From assembly GCF_000949135.2 (NCBI RefSeq), contig NZ_JTAN02000010.1, forward strand, positions 186,001-250,000: a stretch of 64,000 nucleotides of DNA, read 5' to 3'. Source of the stretch: Burkholderia sp. USMB20 (GTDB lineage Bacteria > Pseudomonadota > Gammaproteobacteria > Burkholderiales > Burkholderiaceae). A program made the position numbers and the translations under genes. Below the pieces are notes generated by a model. It was not told the origin of the DNA. It was given only the letters and a program-made list of their open reading frames with translations, and did not search any database. Of the stretch, positions 39,239 to 49,286 are shown in pieces (within the stretch, counting starts at the first letter, position 1; each line of letters begins with the position of its first letter).

Positions 39239-40070
39239 GTGAATCCACCTGTCGAACGGATCGAAACGTTCCATGTCGCGCGTGCGGGAACGCGTCGTGC
39301 GCGATCACGCACGAACGGCCCAAACGGGCAAATGGAAAACGGAAACCGAAAGCCGGCTGGTCAGCCGACGTGTGCCGCCGGCGGGGGCGGCGCGGCGCCG
39401 ACGAGCGGCGGTGCGACAGGAGGAGGGAGGACCGACGGATGCGCGCACGCCTGCGGCCGCGAGTCGAACTGCGGCCGGGATTTTGCGAGAGCGGACGTGA
39501 GCGGATGCATCGTGTCGAAATGCGCTTGAACGCGAATGAACGTCAAAGGTAACGCAAGGCGGTCGTGCAGCGCAACCGGCGGCGCACCGGCATCGCCATG
39601 CGCTATGGCGCCACGACACGATGACACTACGACATCACGCCGCACGCCGCGCGTCGGTAGCCGCGTGAGTCTTGTTCGAGGAAAGGAGACGCGGCATTGA
39701 GGCGCGAGGCCGCGGGCGTGGTTCCGTTCGCTGCGCTCACGCGAAGTTTCCTCGCGACCGGGCAAAGGGCAGACGATACGCGTGTCGTGCGATTCGCGTG
39801 TGCGCCGCGCGTATGGCCGGATTCGGCGGACGGTCACATTCGACAGGGTATGATGGGGGTATCCGCCCGTGCAAGCGCACGCGCGGCGCAGTGGTTGATT
39901 GGAGACATTCGACGAATTCGCGGCACTACGCCTGCTTCTTCTTCTTTTCGCGCTTCGATAAACCGTGAACAATGGGATCACGCGCAACACCCCGACGAGG
40001 GCGGCGCGGATCGTGCATTTGCCGGCTCGCCAGCGAGCCGGGTTTCAAGTTTCAAGAGTGGGGAACCATC
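39239..40070. other. Long region with no supported gene
   Basis: About 830 bp. Open frames exist on both strands but none shows a family or a good start. The area 39360-39430 is a GC microsatellite-like stretch (GGCGGGGGCGGCGCGG), and 39900-39960 is AT-richer (TTCTTCTTCTTTTCGCG). The end contains a hairpin CCGGCTCGC/GCGAGCCGG (40022-40041) just before the next gene. Confidence 0.4.
40022..40041 (+). promoter_or_regulatory. Leader hairpin upstream of the 70-residue gene
   Basis: A 9-bp perfect stem with a CA loop lies 29 bp before the ATG at 40071, followed by GTTTCAAGTTT. It could be a leader terminator or a translation-control element. Confidence 0.35.
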
Positions 40071-40283
40071 ATGCATGTCGGGTCGATTGTCTGCACTACC
40101 CATATCGCAGTGCCGAAGGGCGCGCGCGGCATCGTTCAGCGCGTTCTGGGCGACATGGCCATGGTGACCTGGTACGCGGGCGTGCCGGGCGAGTCGAAGG
40201 AACTCAACACCGAGCCGTTCTTTCTCGAGGACCTGATCGACACCGGCGAATCCGTGCTGCCGGCCGGCGCCGCGATCCACTGA
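40071..40283 (+). CDS. Hypothetical 70-residue protein
   Basis: A compact protein, MHVGSIVCTTHIAVPKGARG to LPAGAAIH, with alternating hydrophobic residues suggesting a small beta-barrel. No family is assigned. GTGGGGAACC precedes the ATG. It lies 49 bp before the SrkA-like gene on the same strand. Confidence 0.6.
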   Translation: MHVGSIVCTTHIAVPKGARGIVQRVLGDMAMVTWYAGVPGESKELNTEPFFLEDLIDTGESVLPAGAAIH

Positions 40284-40332
40284 GCGCGCGTGCCGCACCG
40301 GGCGCTCGTGTTTCGGCGCGGCTGACGGCACA

Positions 40333-41364
40333 ATGCGGGGCATGAAAGACGACACTTCCGCCCCCGCAGCTCCTGCCGGCCCGCCGTTCGCCGGCCTCAC
40401 GCCCGAGTGCGTGCTCGACGCGCTCGACAGCGTGCTGATGCCGTCCGGGCTGCGCACCGACGGGCGCCTGCTCGCGCTCAACAGCTACGAGAACCGCGTC
40501 TACCAGGTCGGCATCGAAGACGGCCCGCCGGTCGTCGCGAAGTTCTACCGGCCCGCGCGCTGGTCGGACGACGCGATCCTGGAAGAACACGCGTTCGTCG
40601 CCGAACTCGCCGCGCGCGAGATTCCGGCGGTGCCCGCGCGCGTGTTCGACGGCCGCACGCTGCACGCGTTCGACGGCTTCCGCTTCTCGATCTTCGAGCG
40701 GCGCGGCGGCCGCGCGCCCGATCTCGACCGCAGCGACACGCTCGAATGGCTCGGCCGCTTCATCGGCCGGATTCACGCGGTCGGCGCGACCGAGCCGTAT
40801 GTCGCGCGTCCGGTGCTCGACATCCGCACGTTCGGCTACGAGCCGCGCGACTACCTGCTCGCGCACGATTTTCTTCCCGACGATGTCCGGCCCGCCTACG
40901 AGACGGCGGTGAACCTCGCGCTCGAAGGCGTCGAGGCCGCGTTCGAGCGTGCGGGCGAGATTCGCCTGTTGCGCACGCACGGCGACTGCCATCCGAGCAA
41001 CGTGTTGTGGACCGACGCAGGCCCGCATTTCGTCGACTTCGACGATAGCCGGATGGCGCCCGCCATCCAGGATCTGTGGCTGCTGCTGCCGGGCGATCGC
41101 GAAGGCGCGTCGCGCGCGCTCGCGGACCTGCTCGCCGGTTATGAGGACTTCTGCGAATTCGAGCCGCGCGAGCTGCATCTGGTCGAAGCGCTGCGCACGC
41201 TGCGCTTGATCCACTACGCGGCCTGGCTGGCGCGCCGCTGGGACGATCCGGCGTTTCCGGCCGCGTTCCCGTGGTTCAACACGCATCGCTACTGGGAGGC
41301 ACGCGTGCTCGAGCTGCGCGAGCAGATCGGCGCGATGCAGGAAGGGCCGCTCTGGCCCGTGTGA
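40333..41364 (+). CDS. srkA: Stress response kinase SrkA (YihE/RdoA-like)
   Basis: The 343-residue protein kinase-like phosphotransferase has an N-lobe NSYENRVYQVGIEDGPPVVAK (with Lys), catalytic HGDCHPSNVLW near 216, and the metal-binding DFDDSRMAP. YihE phosphorylates Ser/Thr and protects cells under Cpx-type envelope stress by family knowledge. The start may be the ATG at 40333 or one nine bases later. Confidence 0.88.
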   Translation: MRGMKDDTSAPAAPAGPPFAGLTPECVLDALDSVLMPSGLRTDGRLLALNSYENRVYQVGIEDGPPVVAKFYRPARWSDDAILEEHAFVAELAAREIPAVPARVFDGRTLHAFDGFRFSIFERRGGRAPDLDRSDTLEWLGRFIGRIHAVGATEPYVARPVLDIRTFGYEPRDYLLAHDFLPDDVRPAYETAVNLALEGVEAAFERAGEIRLLRTHGDCHPSNVLWTDAGPHFVDFDDSRMAPAIQDLWLLLPGDREGASRALADLLAGYEDFCEFEPRELHLVEALRTLRLIHYAAWLARRWDDPAFPAAFPWFNTHRYWEARVLELREQIGAMQEGPLWPV

Positions 41365-41409
41365 CGTGCGACGGCGCGCGCGGCAGCGTCGCCGCGCGGC
41401 CCGCATCGC

Positions 41410-42852
41410 TCAGAACTTCAGCATCATCCTGATGACCGCGGCGAAGCGCTTGCCGTAAGGCGGTGCGATCAGCCCACGGGTATTCAGTCGCGCCTGCGTG
41501 AGCACGGGCTTCATCTTCGAGAACGTCACGAAGCCGTCGTAGCCGTGATACGCGCCCATCCCGCTCGCGCCGACGCCGCCGAACGGCAGGCTGCCGCACG
41601 CAATGTGCAGCAGTGCGTCGTTCACCGTCACGCCGCCCGAGATCGTTTCGCGCATCACGCGCTCGACCGTGCCGCCATCCTCGTCGAACAGGTACAGCGC
41701 GAGCGGCCGCGGCCGCGCGTTCACGTACGCGATCGCCTCGTCGAGCCGCTCGTACGGCACGAGCGGCAGCAACGGCCCGAAGATTTCCTCCTGCATCAGT
41801 TGCGACGCGGCCGGCACGTGCGTGACCGCGCACGGCACGAAGCGGCGTGACGCGGGATCGGACTGCGCGTCCGACAGCGGATGCAATTGCGCGCCTGCCG
41901 CCTGCGCGTCGGTCGCCAGTTGCTGCAGCCGGGCGTAATGGCGCGGCGACACGATCGTCGTGTAGTCGCCGTTGGTCGACAGGTCCGGATACAGCTTCGC
42001 GAAGCGCGCCCGTGCCCGCTCGATGAACGCGGCTTCCATCCCGCGCGGCAGCAGCACGTAGTCGGGCGCGATGCAGGTCTGGCCCGCGTTCAGCGTCTTG
42101 CCGCCGATGATCGCGTCGACGGCCGCATCGAAGCGCGCATTCGGACCGACGATCGCCGGCGACTTGCCGCCGAGTTCGAGCGTGACGGGTGTGAGGTTGT
42201 CGGCCGCGGCGCGCATCACATGGCGGCCGACGTGCGTCGACCCGGTGAACAGCAGGTGATCGAACGGCAGCGCGCTGAATGCGGCGCCGATCTCCGCATC
42301 GCCGTTCACGACCGCGACGTGGTCGCGCGAGAAGGTCTTCGCAATCAGTTGCTCGAACAGCGCCGACGTGCGCGGCGTCAGTTCGGACATCTTGATGATC
42401 GCGCGGTTGCCGGCCGCGAGCGCGCAGATCAGCGGCCCGGCCGCGAGCAGGAGCGGATAGTTCCACGGCACGACGATGCCGACCACGCCGAGTGGCTGCG
42501 GCAGCACCTTCGCGCGCGCCGGCCGCAGCCACTTGTTCATCGGCTTGCGGATGGGCTTCATCCAGCGCTTGCCGTGCTTGAGCGCATCGTCGATCTCTTC
42601 CTTCGCCATCCAGATTTCCGACAGCAGCACTTCCTGCTTCGCGCGATGCCCGAAGTCGGCGCTGATCGCATCGGCGAGCGCATCCGCGTGATCGAGCAGC
42701 ATCGTGCGCAGCGCGCGCAGGTGCTGCGCGCGGGTGTCCCACTCCGGATACGGCGCGCGCAGGTAGGCCGCGCGCTGGTCGCGCAGCAGCGACGTCAGCG
42801 CATCGACCGACGGCGCCGTTTGCGGGGCCAGTTCGGGCAGGTCGTTCTTCAT
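41410..42852 (-). CDS. calB: Coniferyl-aldehyde-dehydrogenase-like ALDH
   Basis: The 480-residue NAD(P)-dependent aldehyde dehydrogenase has PWNYPLLLAAGPL (cofactor region), FTGSTHVGRHV, the Glu motif LELGGKSPAIV, and the catalytic Cys in NAGQTCIAPDYVLL. The extended C-terminus GKRFAAVIRMMLKF is typical of the CalB and membrane-associated class. It would convert aldehydes to acids. It is divergent from a GMC alcohol oxidoreductase 720 bp away, a likely alcohol-to-acid pair. Confidence 0.85.
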   Translation of the reverse strand: MKNDLPELAPQTAPSVDALTSLLRDQRAAYLRAPYPEWDTRAQHLRALRTMLLDHADALADAISADFGHRAKQEVLLSEIWMAKEEIDDALKHGKRWMKPIRKPMNKWLRPARAKVLPQPLGVVGIVVPWNYPLLLAAGPLICALAAGNRAIIKMSELTPRTSALFEQLIAKTFSRDHVAVVNGDAEIGAAFSALPFDHLLFTGSTHVGRHVMRAAADNLTPVTLELGGKSPAIVGPNARFDAAVDAIIGGKTLNAGQTCIAPDYVLLPRGMEAAFIERARARFAKLYPDLSTNGDYTTIVSPRHYARLQQLATDAQAAGAQLHPLSDAQSDPASRRFVPCAVTHVPAASQLMQEEIFGPLLPLVPYERLDEAIAYVNARPRPLALYLFDEDGGTVERVMRETISGGVTVNDALLHIACGSLPFGGVGASGMGAYHGYDGFVTFSKMKPVLTQARLNTRGLIAPPYGKRFAAVIRMMLKF

Positions 42853-43573
42853 GTCGTCTACTCCAGTTGGGCGTGGCACGTCGGCCAGCAGTCAGGCCGC
42901 ACGTACCCGCTCGGCGAGCGTGGTGGGGCGGGTCGGGATGGCGCGCGTCGCGCGGCACGGGGCCGGATGCAATGCACGGTCGAAAACAGGGTGCAACGTG
43001 CGGCAAGCGTCGTATCCGCGCGACGGTATTCGTGTTCGAAAACGGGATCGCCCGGGGTGCGCGTACGGCTCGCTGCGACTTCCGAATGGTGCGCGATCGC
43101 GAATTGCCGATGCTTGCCGGCGCACCGAAGCGGCATGACGCGATGCGCGCGACGACGCATGAATCGGCCGGTCGAGCCGCGCATGCGACGCGCCGTTCAA
43201 ACGGTCGGCGATACGCGGCGTCGTTCGATTTCGACCGGCCGCGCGCACGGTGTTGCACGTCACCGCCAAGGCACCCGTTTGAAATGAAATGCGGGCCGCG
43301 CACGGTGCGTCCGGGCAATCCGGTCGGCACGCGGCCTGCAGTACGTCGCGCTGCATCGTCGTCTCCCCAGTTTCGCGACGGCGCGGCTTCTGGCGGCCGC
43401 TGCATCGCGTCGAATTCCTCGATACATCTTAAATTTAGTTCACGCGGGCGTTTAGAGGAATCGCTCTTGAATCGGCGTGCCGCGCGCGCGACGGCCATTC
43501 CTACAATGCCCGAACATTACAAGCGGGAGCCGGGCCGCGCCGGGTGCCGTTCATGACACGAAGGAGACGTGAC
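42853..43573. other. Divergent promoter region between ALDH and GMC genes
   Basis: About 720 bp without a supported gene. The region 43415-43470 is AT-richer (CGATACATCTTAAATTTAGTTC) and probably holds promoters for the GMC gene. Overlapping open frames on both strands have no recognisable family. Confidence 0.45.
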
Positions 43574-45214
43574 ATGCAATACGACTACATCATCGTCGGC
43601 GGAGGATCGGGCGGGTCGAGCCTCGCGAGCCGCCTCGCCGATGCATGCCCCGACGCGACGATCGCGTTGATCGAGGCCGGTTCGCACACGGCGCGCAACC
43701 TGCTCGTCAACATGCCGGTGGGGATCGCGGCGCTCGTGCCGTTCAAGCTCGGCACGAACTACGGTTACGAAACGGTGCCGCAGCCGGGCCTCGGCGGCCG
43801 CCGCGGCTACCAGCCGCGCGGACGCGGGATGGGCGGTTCGAGCGCGATCAACGCGATGATCTACACGCGCGGCCATCCGGGCGACTACGACGAGTGGGCA
43901 CAACTCGGTGCGACGGGCTGGGGCTGGCAGGACGTGCTGCCGTATTTCCGTCGCGCGGAAGGCAACGCGCGCGGCGCCGACGCCTGGCACGGTGCGGACG
44001 GGCCGCTGACGGTGTCCGATCTGCGCTTTCGCAATCCGTTCTCCGAACGATTCATCCAGGCCGCGCACGCGGCCGGTTATCCGCTCAACGACGACTTCAA
44101 CGGCGCGACGCAGGAAGGCGTCGGCTTCTATCAGGTCACGCATCGCGACGGCTCGCGCTGCAGCGTTGCACGTGCATACATCTACGACCGCGACCGACCG
44201 AACCTGCATGTGATCACCGATGCGACGGTGCTGCGTGTGGGCTTCGACGGCAAGCGCGCGGTCGGTGTGGTGGTGTCGCGCGACGGACGCGTCGAGACGC
44301 TCGGCGCGCGCGCGGAAGTGATCCTGTCGGCCGGCGCGTTCAATTCGCCGCAACTGCTGATGTGCTCGGGGATCGGGCCGGCGGAACAACTGCGCCGGCA
44401 CGGGATCGCGGTCGTGCAGGACGCGCCGGATGTCGGCACCAACCTGATCGACCATATCGACTTCATCATCAACACGCGCGTGAATTCGTCGGAGCTGGTC
44501 GGCATCTGCCTGCGCGGGATCGCGAAGATGACGCCGGCGCTCGCGCGCTATTTCTCGAGCCGCACGGGGATGATGACGAGCAACGTCGCGGAGGCCGGCG
44601 GCTTCATCAAGAGCGATCCGTCGCTCGATCGTCCGGACCTGCAACTGCATTTCTGCACGGCGCTCGTCGACGATCACAACCGCAAGATGCACTGGGGCTT
44701 CGGTTATTCGCTGCACGTGTGCGCGTTGCGCCCGTTCAGCCGCGGCACGGTCGCGCTCGCGAGCGGCGATGCGCGCGACGCGCCGCTGATCGATCCGCGT
44801 TTCTTCAGCGATACGCGCGATCTCGACCTGCTCGTGCGCGGGGCGCAGGCGATGCGCCGGATCCTGTCGCAGGCGCCGCTCGCGTCGCAGGGCGGGCGCG
44901 AGCTGTACACGCGGGCGGGCCAGAGCGAAGCCGAGCTGCGCGCGACGATCGTCGCGCACGCCGACACGATCTATCACCCGGTCGGCACCTGTCGGATGGG
45001 CTCGGATGCGCGCGCGGTCGTGGATCCGCAACTGCGCGTGCGGGGTGTCGAAAGGCTGCGGGTGGTGGATGCGTCGGTGATGCCGACGCTGATCGGCGGG
45101 AACACGAATGCGCCGTCGGTGATGATCGGCGAACGCGCGGCGGACTTCATCGTCGCGGCGCGCCGGGGCGGCGTGCCGCGCGGCGAGGCGGCCGCGGCCG
45201 CGCACGGCCGCTGA
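43574..45214 (+). CDS. GMC-family FAD-dependent alcohol oxidoreductase
   Basis: This 546-residue choline-dehydrogenase-like flavoprotein has the FAD motif [17 protein letters not shown] at the N-terminus, the GMC signature [18 protein letters not shown] near 90, and [18 protein letters not shown]. The C-terminal HPVGTCRMG (active-site His) and [16 protein letters not shown] complete the FAD fold. It probably oxidises a primary alcohol; AlkJ is the nearest functional analogue, which is inference. AAGGAG precedes the ATG. Confidence 0.88.
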   Translation: MQYDYIIVGGGSGGSSLASRLADACPDATIALIEAGSHTARNLLVNMPVGIAALVPFKLGTNYGYETVPQPGLGGRRGYQPRGRGMGGSSAINAMIYTRGHPGDYDEWAQLGATGWGWQDVLPYFRRAEGNARGADAWHGADGPLTVSDLRFRNPFSERFIQAAHAAGYPLNDDFNGATQEGVGFYQVTHRDGSRCSVARAYIYDRDRPNLHVITDATVLRVGFDGKRAVGVVVSRDGRVETLGARAEVILSAGAFNSPQLLMCSGIGPAEQLRRHGIAVVQDAPDVGTNLIDHIDFIINTRVNSSELVGICLRGIAKMTPALARYFSSRTGMMTSNVAEAGGFIKSDPSLDRPDLQLHFCTALVDDHNRKMHWGFGYSLHVCALRPFSRGTVALASGDARDAPLIDPRFFSDTRDLDLLVRGAQAMRRILSQAPLASQGGRELYTRAGQSEAELRATIVAHADTIYHPVGTCRMGSDARAVVDPQLRVRGVERLRVVDASVMPTLIGGNTNAPSVMIGERAADFIVAARRGGVPRGEAAAAAHGR

Positions 45215-45220
45215 GCGGCA

Positions 45221-45240
45221 CATACCGGCACATACCGGCA
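45221..45240. repeat. Two tandem copies of CATACCGGCA
   Basis: Two exact 10-bp copies lie just after the GMC stop codon, with partial flanking copies on both sides. They are between the GMC gene and the fliK end. Confidence 0.75.
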
Positions 45241-45257
45241 CGCGAGCGACGCGATGC

Positions 45258-46572
45258 TCAGGCGAACGTATCGACGAGGCCCGCGCGGTTCACGGTGGCG
45301 GCGGCCGATGCGGATTGCGCGGCGTCGACCGGTGCGTCGACGGCTGACGATCCGGCGCGCGCGCGCGGCGACGACCGGCCGCCGGCGAAGCTTTGCTGCG
45401 GGTTCTGCTGCTGCGACGCGAAGCCGCCGTCGCTGACCGTCGCGCTGCCCAGGCCGAGCCCGCCCGCTTCCATCGCCTCGCGCAGCTTCGGCAGCGCGGC
45501 TTCCACCGCGTCACGCACCTGCGCGTGCTGCGATACGAACAGTGCATGCGCGTGGTTGTCCGCGACGCGCAGCACGACCTGCAGCGGGCCGAGGTCCGGC
45601 GGGTTCAGCGTCAGCTCGGCGCTCTGCTGGTGCGCATTCGACAGGAACACGACCTTCTGGCTCAGCGCATCCGTCCAGTCGGCGGTGCCGACGTGCGGGG
45701 CCAGCACGTGCGGGTTGGCCGCGGCGATCGTGCTTGCGGCGGGCGATGCCTGGAGGTTCGCCTGGACGGCTGCCGCAGCCGTGGCGGCGGCAGCGACCGT
45801 TGCGTCGGCGCCGCTGGCGGTTTCTTCGGCGGCCGCGAATCATGTTGCGCGCGGTGGGCCGTTGCGCCGGCCTGCACGCCGGTGGGCGGCTGCGTGCGGG
45901 CTGCTGCGTCGCGGCGCGCTTTGGCTCGGCGAGCGCGCGGTCGAACGTCGGACCTTCGCGTCAGCGGGGCGCGCCGAGGCCACGTCGTCGCTGCGGTCGG
46001 GCGCTGCGGCCGCCGCGCCCCCGCGCGCCCGTCGCGGCATCCGATCGCGCCCGCCCGGTCAGCTTCGCGAGTGCGGTCTGCAGCGCGTCCGGACCCCGCG
46101 GGGGCAGCCGGTCGGCGCCGCATCCCTGCGCATGATTGTCACGCGGCTGGGCGGTCGGGCCGACAGGCCGCGTCTGGCGGCAGTGCCGGTGCTGTCGGCA
46201 TCGGCCGGCGCCGCGTCGTCGTGCGAGCCAGCAGCTCGCCTGCACGGCGGCGGCCGCTGCGAGCGCGGCGGCGTCGGATTGGGCGTCCGTTCGCGTCGTC
46301 GTCGGCTGTTCGCCTGTGCCTGACGGCTTCGTGCCGGCGGCGGCCTGCCGACACTGTTTCGTCGTGGCGTCCGGCTTGCCGGCATTCGCCGCGTCGTGCC
46401 GCGTGCCGACGCTCTGCTTCAGCGTCTGCGCGAACGGCACGGCGGCCGGGCTGGTGGCGGCATCGTTGCCGGCGGTCTTGCCGGCGGCGGCCGACGAACC
46501 CGCGTCGCGGACGGCCTTGAGTGCGGTGCCGGCGGTGTCGAGCAGCGCGCCGAGCAGGGGCAGGGGAGGCAT
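45258..46572 (-). pseudogene. fliK: Flagellar hook-length control protein FliK, multiply frameshifted
   Basis: The ATG at 46572 opens MPPLPLLGALLDTAGT, and the frame stays coding to about 46240. Coding sense then alternates: AAGSHDDAAPADADSTGTAA is in a second frame, PDALQTALAKLTGRA (about 46090) is back in the first, and APDRSDDVASARPADA returns to the second. FDRALAEPKRAATQQPA is in the first again, GVQAGATAHRAQHD is in a third, and from 45836 the clean C-terminal hook-length domain begins (LSQKVVFLSNAHQQSAELTLNPPDLGPLQ to the stop at 45258). At least four indels are needed. FliK measures hook length and switches export specificity. Its position after fliJ is normal, so this is either decay or sequence error. 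Confidence 0.75.
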
Positions 46573-46603
46573 GACGATCCTCTCGTTCGAAAGCGGTGAG
46601 CGG

Positions 46604-47062
46604 CTACGCCGAGCGGGCCGCGTCGGCCCGCATGCGCAGGATCTTCGCGGCGTGTTCGTCGGCGTCGCGCTGTTCGCGCTTCGCGGTACGCTGCGCTTCC
46701 TGCGCGACGCCGCGCGCCTGCAGGATTTCGTATGAGCCGACGGTGCGTTTCTTCTGTTGCCAGTTCGGGCGCGCCTCGTCGATGCGGCGTTCGGCTGCGG
46801 CCAGCACGTTACGCTGCTGTGCGATCGCAGCGTCGAGCGTGTCGATGAACGCCTGGAAATTGCGCCAGTTGCCGGCCGGCATCCCGCTCTGCGCGGACTG
46901 CGCGAAGCGTGCGTGGTATTCGTCGCGATAGCGCAGCAGCGCATCGAGCTGCTCGGCGGCCGCGGTGCGGTCGCGCTGCGCGGTGCCGAGCTGCTTCGCG
47001 GCCGTGTCGAGATCTTCCTGCGCGCGATCGAGCAGCAGTTGAAGGGGAAAGCCGTGTGCCAT
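46604..47062 (-). CDS. fliJ: Flagellar export chaperone FliJ
   Basis: This 152-residue coiled-coil protein starts MAHGFPLQLLLDRAQEDLD and is helical throughout, with Glu/Arg/Gln heptads in the tail. FliJ escorts substrates and couples the FliI ATPase to the export gate. It starts 5 bp after the fliI stop, so it is in the fliFGHIJK operon. Confidence 0.88.
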   Translation of the reverse strand: MAHGFPLQLLLDRAQEDLDTAAKQLGTAQRDRTAAAEQLDALLRYRDEYHARFAQSAQSGMPAGNWRNFQAFIDTLDAAIAQQRNVLAAAERRIDEARPNWQQKKRTVGSYEILQARGVAQEAQRTAKREQRDADEHAAKILRMRADAARSA

Positions 47063-47067
47063 CGGGA

Positions 47068-48609
47068 TCAGCCTCCGTGTACGTCGAACAGCGCATCGAG
47101 CGCGGCGAGGCTCGATTCGAACGGTGCGCATTCGCGAAAGCCCTGCTGCAGGAACGATTCGATGCGCGGGTAGAGCGCGATCGCGCGGTCGAGCTGCGCG
47201 TCGCGGCCGGGCGCATAGGCGCCGACCGCGATCAGGTCGCGATTGCGCTGGTAGCGCGACAGCATCTGCTTGAACTGCCGAACGCGGTCGAGATGCGGTT
47301 CGTCGATCAGCGCGGTCATCGCGCGGCTGATCGACGCCTCGATGTCGATCGCCGGATAGTGGCCGGCCTCGGCGAGCGCGCGCGACAGCACGACGTGGCC
47401 ATCGAGGATCGCGCGCGCCGAGTCGGCGATCGGGTCCTGCTGGTCGTCGCCTTCGGTCAGCACCGTGTAGAACGCGGTGATCGAGCCGCCGCCTTCGGGC
47501 CCGTTGCCGGTGCGCTCGACGAGCGCGGGCAGCTTCGCGAACACCGACGGCGGATAACCCTTGGTCGCGGGCGGCTCGCCGATCGCGAGCGCGATCTCGC
47601 GCTGCGCCATCGCGTAGCGCGTCAGCGAATCCATCAGCAGCAGCACGTGCTTGCCCTGGTCGCGGAAATACTCGGCGAGCGACGTCGCGTAGGCGGCGCC
47701 CTGCATCCGCAGCAGCGGCGACACGTCGGCCGGCGCCGCGACGACGACCGAGCGCGCGAGCCCGTCCTCGCCGAGGATCTGTTCGATGAATTCCTTCACT
47801 TCGCGGCCGCGTTCGCCGATCAGCCCGATCACGATCACTTCCGCGCTGGTGTAGCGCGCCATCGTGCCGAGCAGCACCGACTTGCCGACGCCGGAGCCGG
47901 CGAACAGGCCCATCCGCTGCCCGCGGCCGACGGTGAGCAGGCCGTTGATCGCGCGCACGCCGACGTCGAGCACGTGGTGGATCGGCTCGCGATCGAGCGG
48001 GTTGATCGACGGCGCCGACAGCGGCGCATCGACCTTCGACCCGAGCGGGCCGAGGCCGTCGAGCGGGCGGCCCGACGCGTCGACGACGCGCCCGAGCATT
48101 TCCCAGCCGACCGGCAGCCGCTTGGCGCCCGCGAGCGGATCGGCGACGGGCGCGGCCTCCAGCGGCCATACGCGCGCGCCGGGCAGGACGCCGGCGACGT
48201 CGGTGGTCGGCATCAGGAACAGGCGATCGCCGGAGAACCCGACGACTTCCGCTTCCGCGTGCGGCAGCGTGCTGCCGGGCGGCAATTCGATCGTGCATTC
48301 GGCGCCGACCGACAGGCGCAGCCCGATCGCCTCGAGCACGAGGCCCGCGGCGCGCGTGAGGCGCCCGCACGGCCGCAGCGGCAGCGCGCGGTGGCTGCGT
48401 GTCGCGAGCCCGTTCAGGTGCGTGCGCCAGTGCGCGAGATGCGGATTGTGCGGCGCGCGCGGCGTGTCGCAGGCGGCATCCGTCGCGTGTGCCGGCGCGT
48501 CGTGCGCGGTGTCGTGCGGACCGTCGGGGCCGAACGACGCGAGCGCGAGTTCGCGCTCGAGCGGCGTCATCCCGTCGTGCAGGATGGATGCGGGCGTGGG
48601 CGTCACCAT
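47068..48609 (-). CDS. fliI: Flagellum-specific ATP synthase FliI
   Basis: The 513-residue ATPase of the F1-beta-like type has Walker [16 protein letters not shown], Walker [16 protein letters not shown], and [18 protein letters not shown]. An N-terminal extension of about 85 residues, His/Asp/Ala-rich ([16 protein letters not shown]), precedes the usual start region. It powers flagellar protein export. The ATG at 48609 overlaps fliH by seven bases. Confidence 0.93.
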   Translation of the reverse strand: MVTPTPASILHDGMTPLERELALASFGPDGPHDTAHDAPAHATDAACDTPRAPHNPHLAHWRTHLNGLATRSHRALPLRPCGRLTRAAGLVLEAIGLRLSVGAECTIELPPGSTLPHAEAEVVGFSGDRLFLMPTTDVAGVLPGARVWPLEAAPVADPLAGAKRLPVGWEMLGRVVDASGRPLDGLGPLGSKVDAPLSAPSINPLDREPIHHVLDVGVRAINGLLTVGRGQRMGLFAGSGVGKSVLLGTMARYTSAEVIVIGLIGERGREVKEFIEQILGEDGLARSVVVAAPADVSPLLRMQGAAYATSLAEYFRDQGKHVLLLMDSLTRYAMAQREIALAIGEPPATKGYPPSVFAKLPALVERTGNGPEGGGSITAFYTVLTEGDDQQDPIADSARAILDGHVVLSRALAEAGHYPAIDIEASISRAMTALIDEPHLDRVRQFKQMLSRYQRNRDLIAVGAYAPGRDAQLDRAIALYPRIESFLQQGFRECAPFESSLAALDALFDVHGG

Positions 48610-49286
48610 GCGCTCACCTTGCCGATCGCGGCGGCGACGCGCTGCCAGCGGGTGGGCAGCGTCGCGTCGACCTCGCCCGTCGCGGCGTGCGCGCGGCAGC
48701 CGCCGCGCTCGATCGACGCGTCGGTGCGCACGTTCCAGCCGAGCGTATCGAGTTCGTCCTGCAGATAGGCTTCGACGACGGGCAGGTCGGCCGGATTCAC
48801 CGCGAGATGCGGCGCGCCGGACAGCGCCGGTTCGGCGGCGAGCACGTCGCGCACCGCCGCGACGAGCGCGGCGGGATCGTGCTTCACGTGCTGGCGCACG
48901 ACCTGCTGCGCGATGTCGAGCGCGAGCTGCGCGAGGTCGGACGCGAGATCGTGCTCGACGCTCGACACGGCTTCGCGGAACGACGCGGCGAGCGCCGCGA
49001 GCTGCGCTGCCTGTTCGCGGGCTTCGGCCTGGCCGGCTTCGAAGCCCTGCTCGCGGCCCTGGTCGAAACCGGCCTGGTAACCCAGTGCCTGCCCTTCGAC
49101 GTGACCGGCCGCATGGCCTTCGGCATGCGCGGCGTCGCGCACGCGCTGCAGGTCCGCGGCGAGCGCGGCGGCGGCCGCTGCGGCAGCGTCGGGCGGCGGC
49201 GGGGGCGGCGGCGGATCGAACGACGCCATCTCCCACCGCTGGTACGCGGTGAGGGTGCCGGCGGGCTCGCGCGCGGAATCAGACAT
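48603..49286 (-). CDS. fliH: Flagellar assembly protein FliH
   Basis: This 227-residue regulator of FliI has an N-terminal [11 protein letters not shown], an unusual run of eight prolines near residue 25 followed by about nine alanines, and glycine-spaced heptads ([20 protein letters not shown]) typical of FliH. A C-terminal YscL/FliH domain follows. The proline run should need EF-P for efficient translation. It overlaps both fliG and fliI. Confidence 0.9.
   Translation of the reverse strand: MSDSAREPAGTLTAYQRWEMASFDPPPPPPPPDAAAAAAAALAADLQRVRDAAHAEGHAAGHVEGQALGYQAGFDQGREQGFEAGQAEAREQAAQLAALAASFREAVSSVEHDLASDLAQLALDIAQQVVRQHVKHDPAALVAAVRDVLAAEPALSGAPHLAVNPADLPVVEAYLQDELDTLGWNVRTDASIERGGCRAHAATGEVDATLPTRWQRVAAAIGKVSAW

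Noticed and set aside
39361-39990. 209-residue minus-strand open frame
   Set aside because: Arg- and Ser-rich without family features or a good ribosome site, in a region with no other coding support.
42867-43556. 229-residue plus-strand open frame in the ALDH/GMC gap
   Set aside because: Composition fits random GC-rich sequence; overlapping frames on the other strand are equally long.
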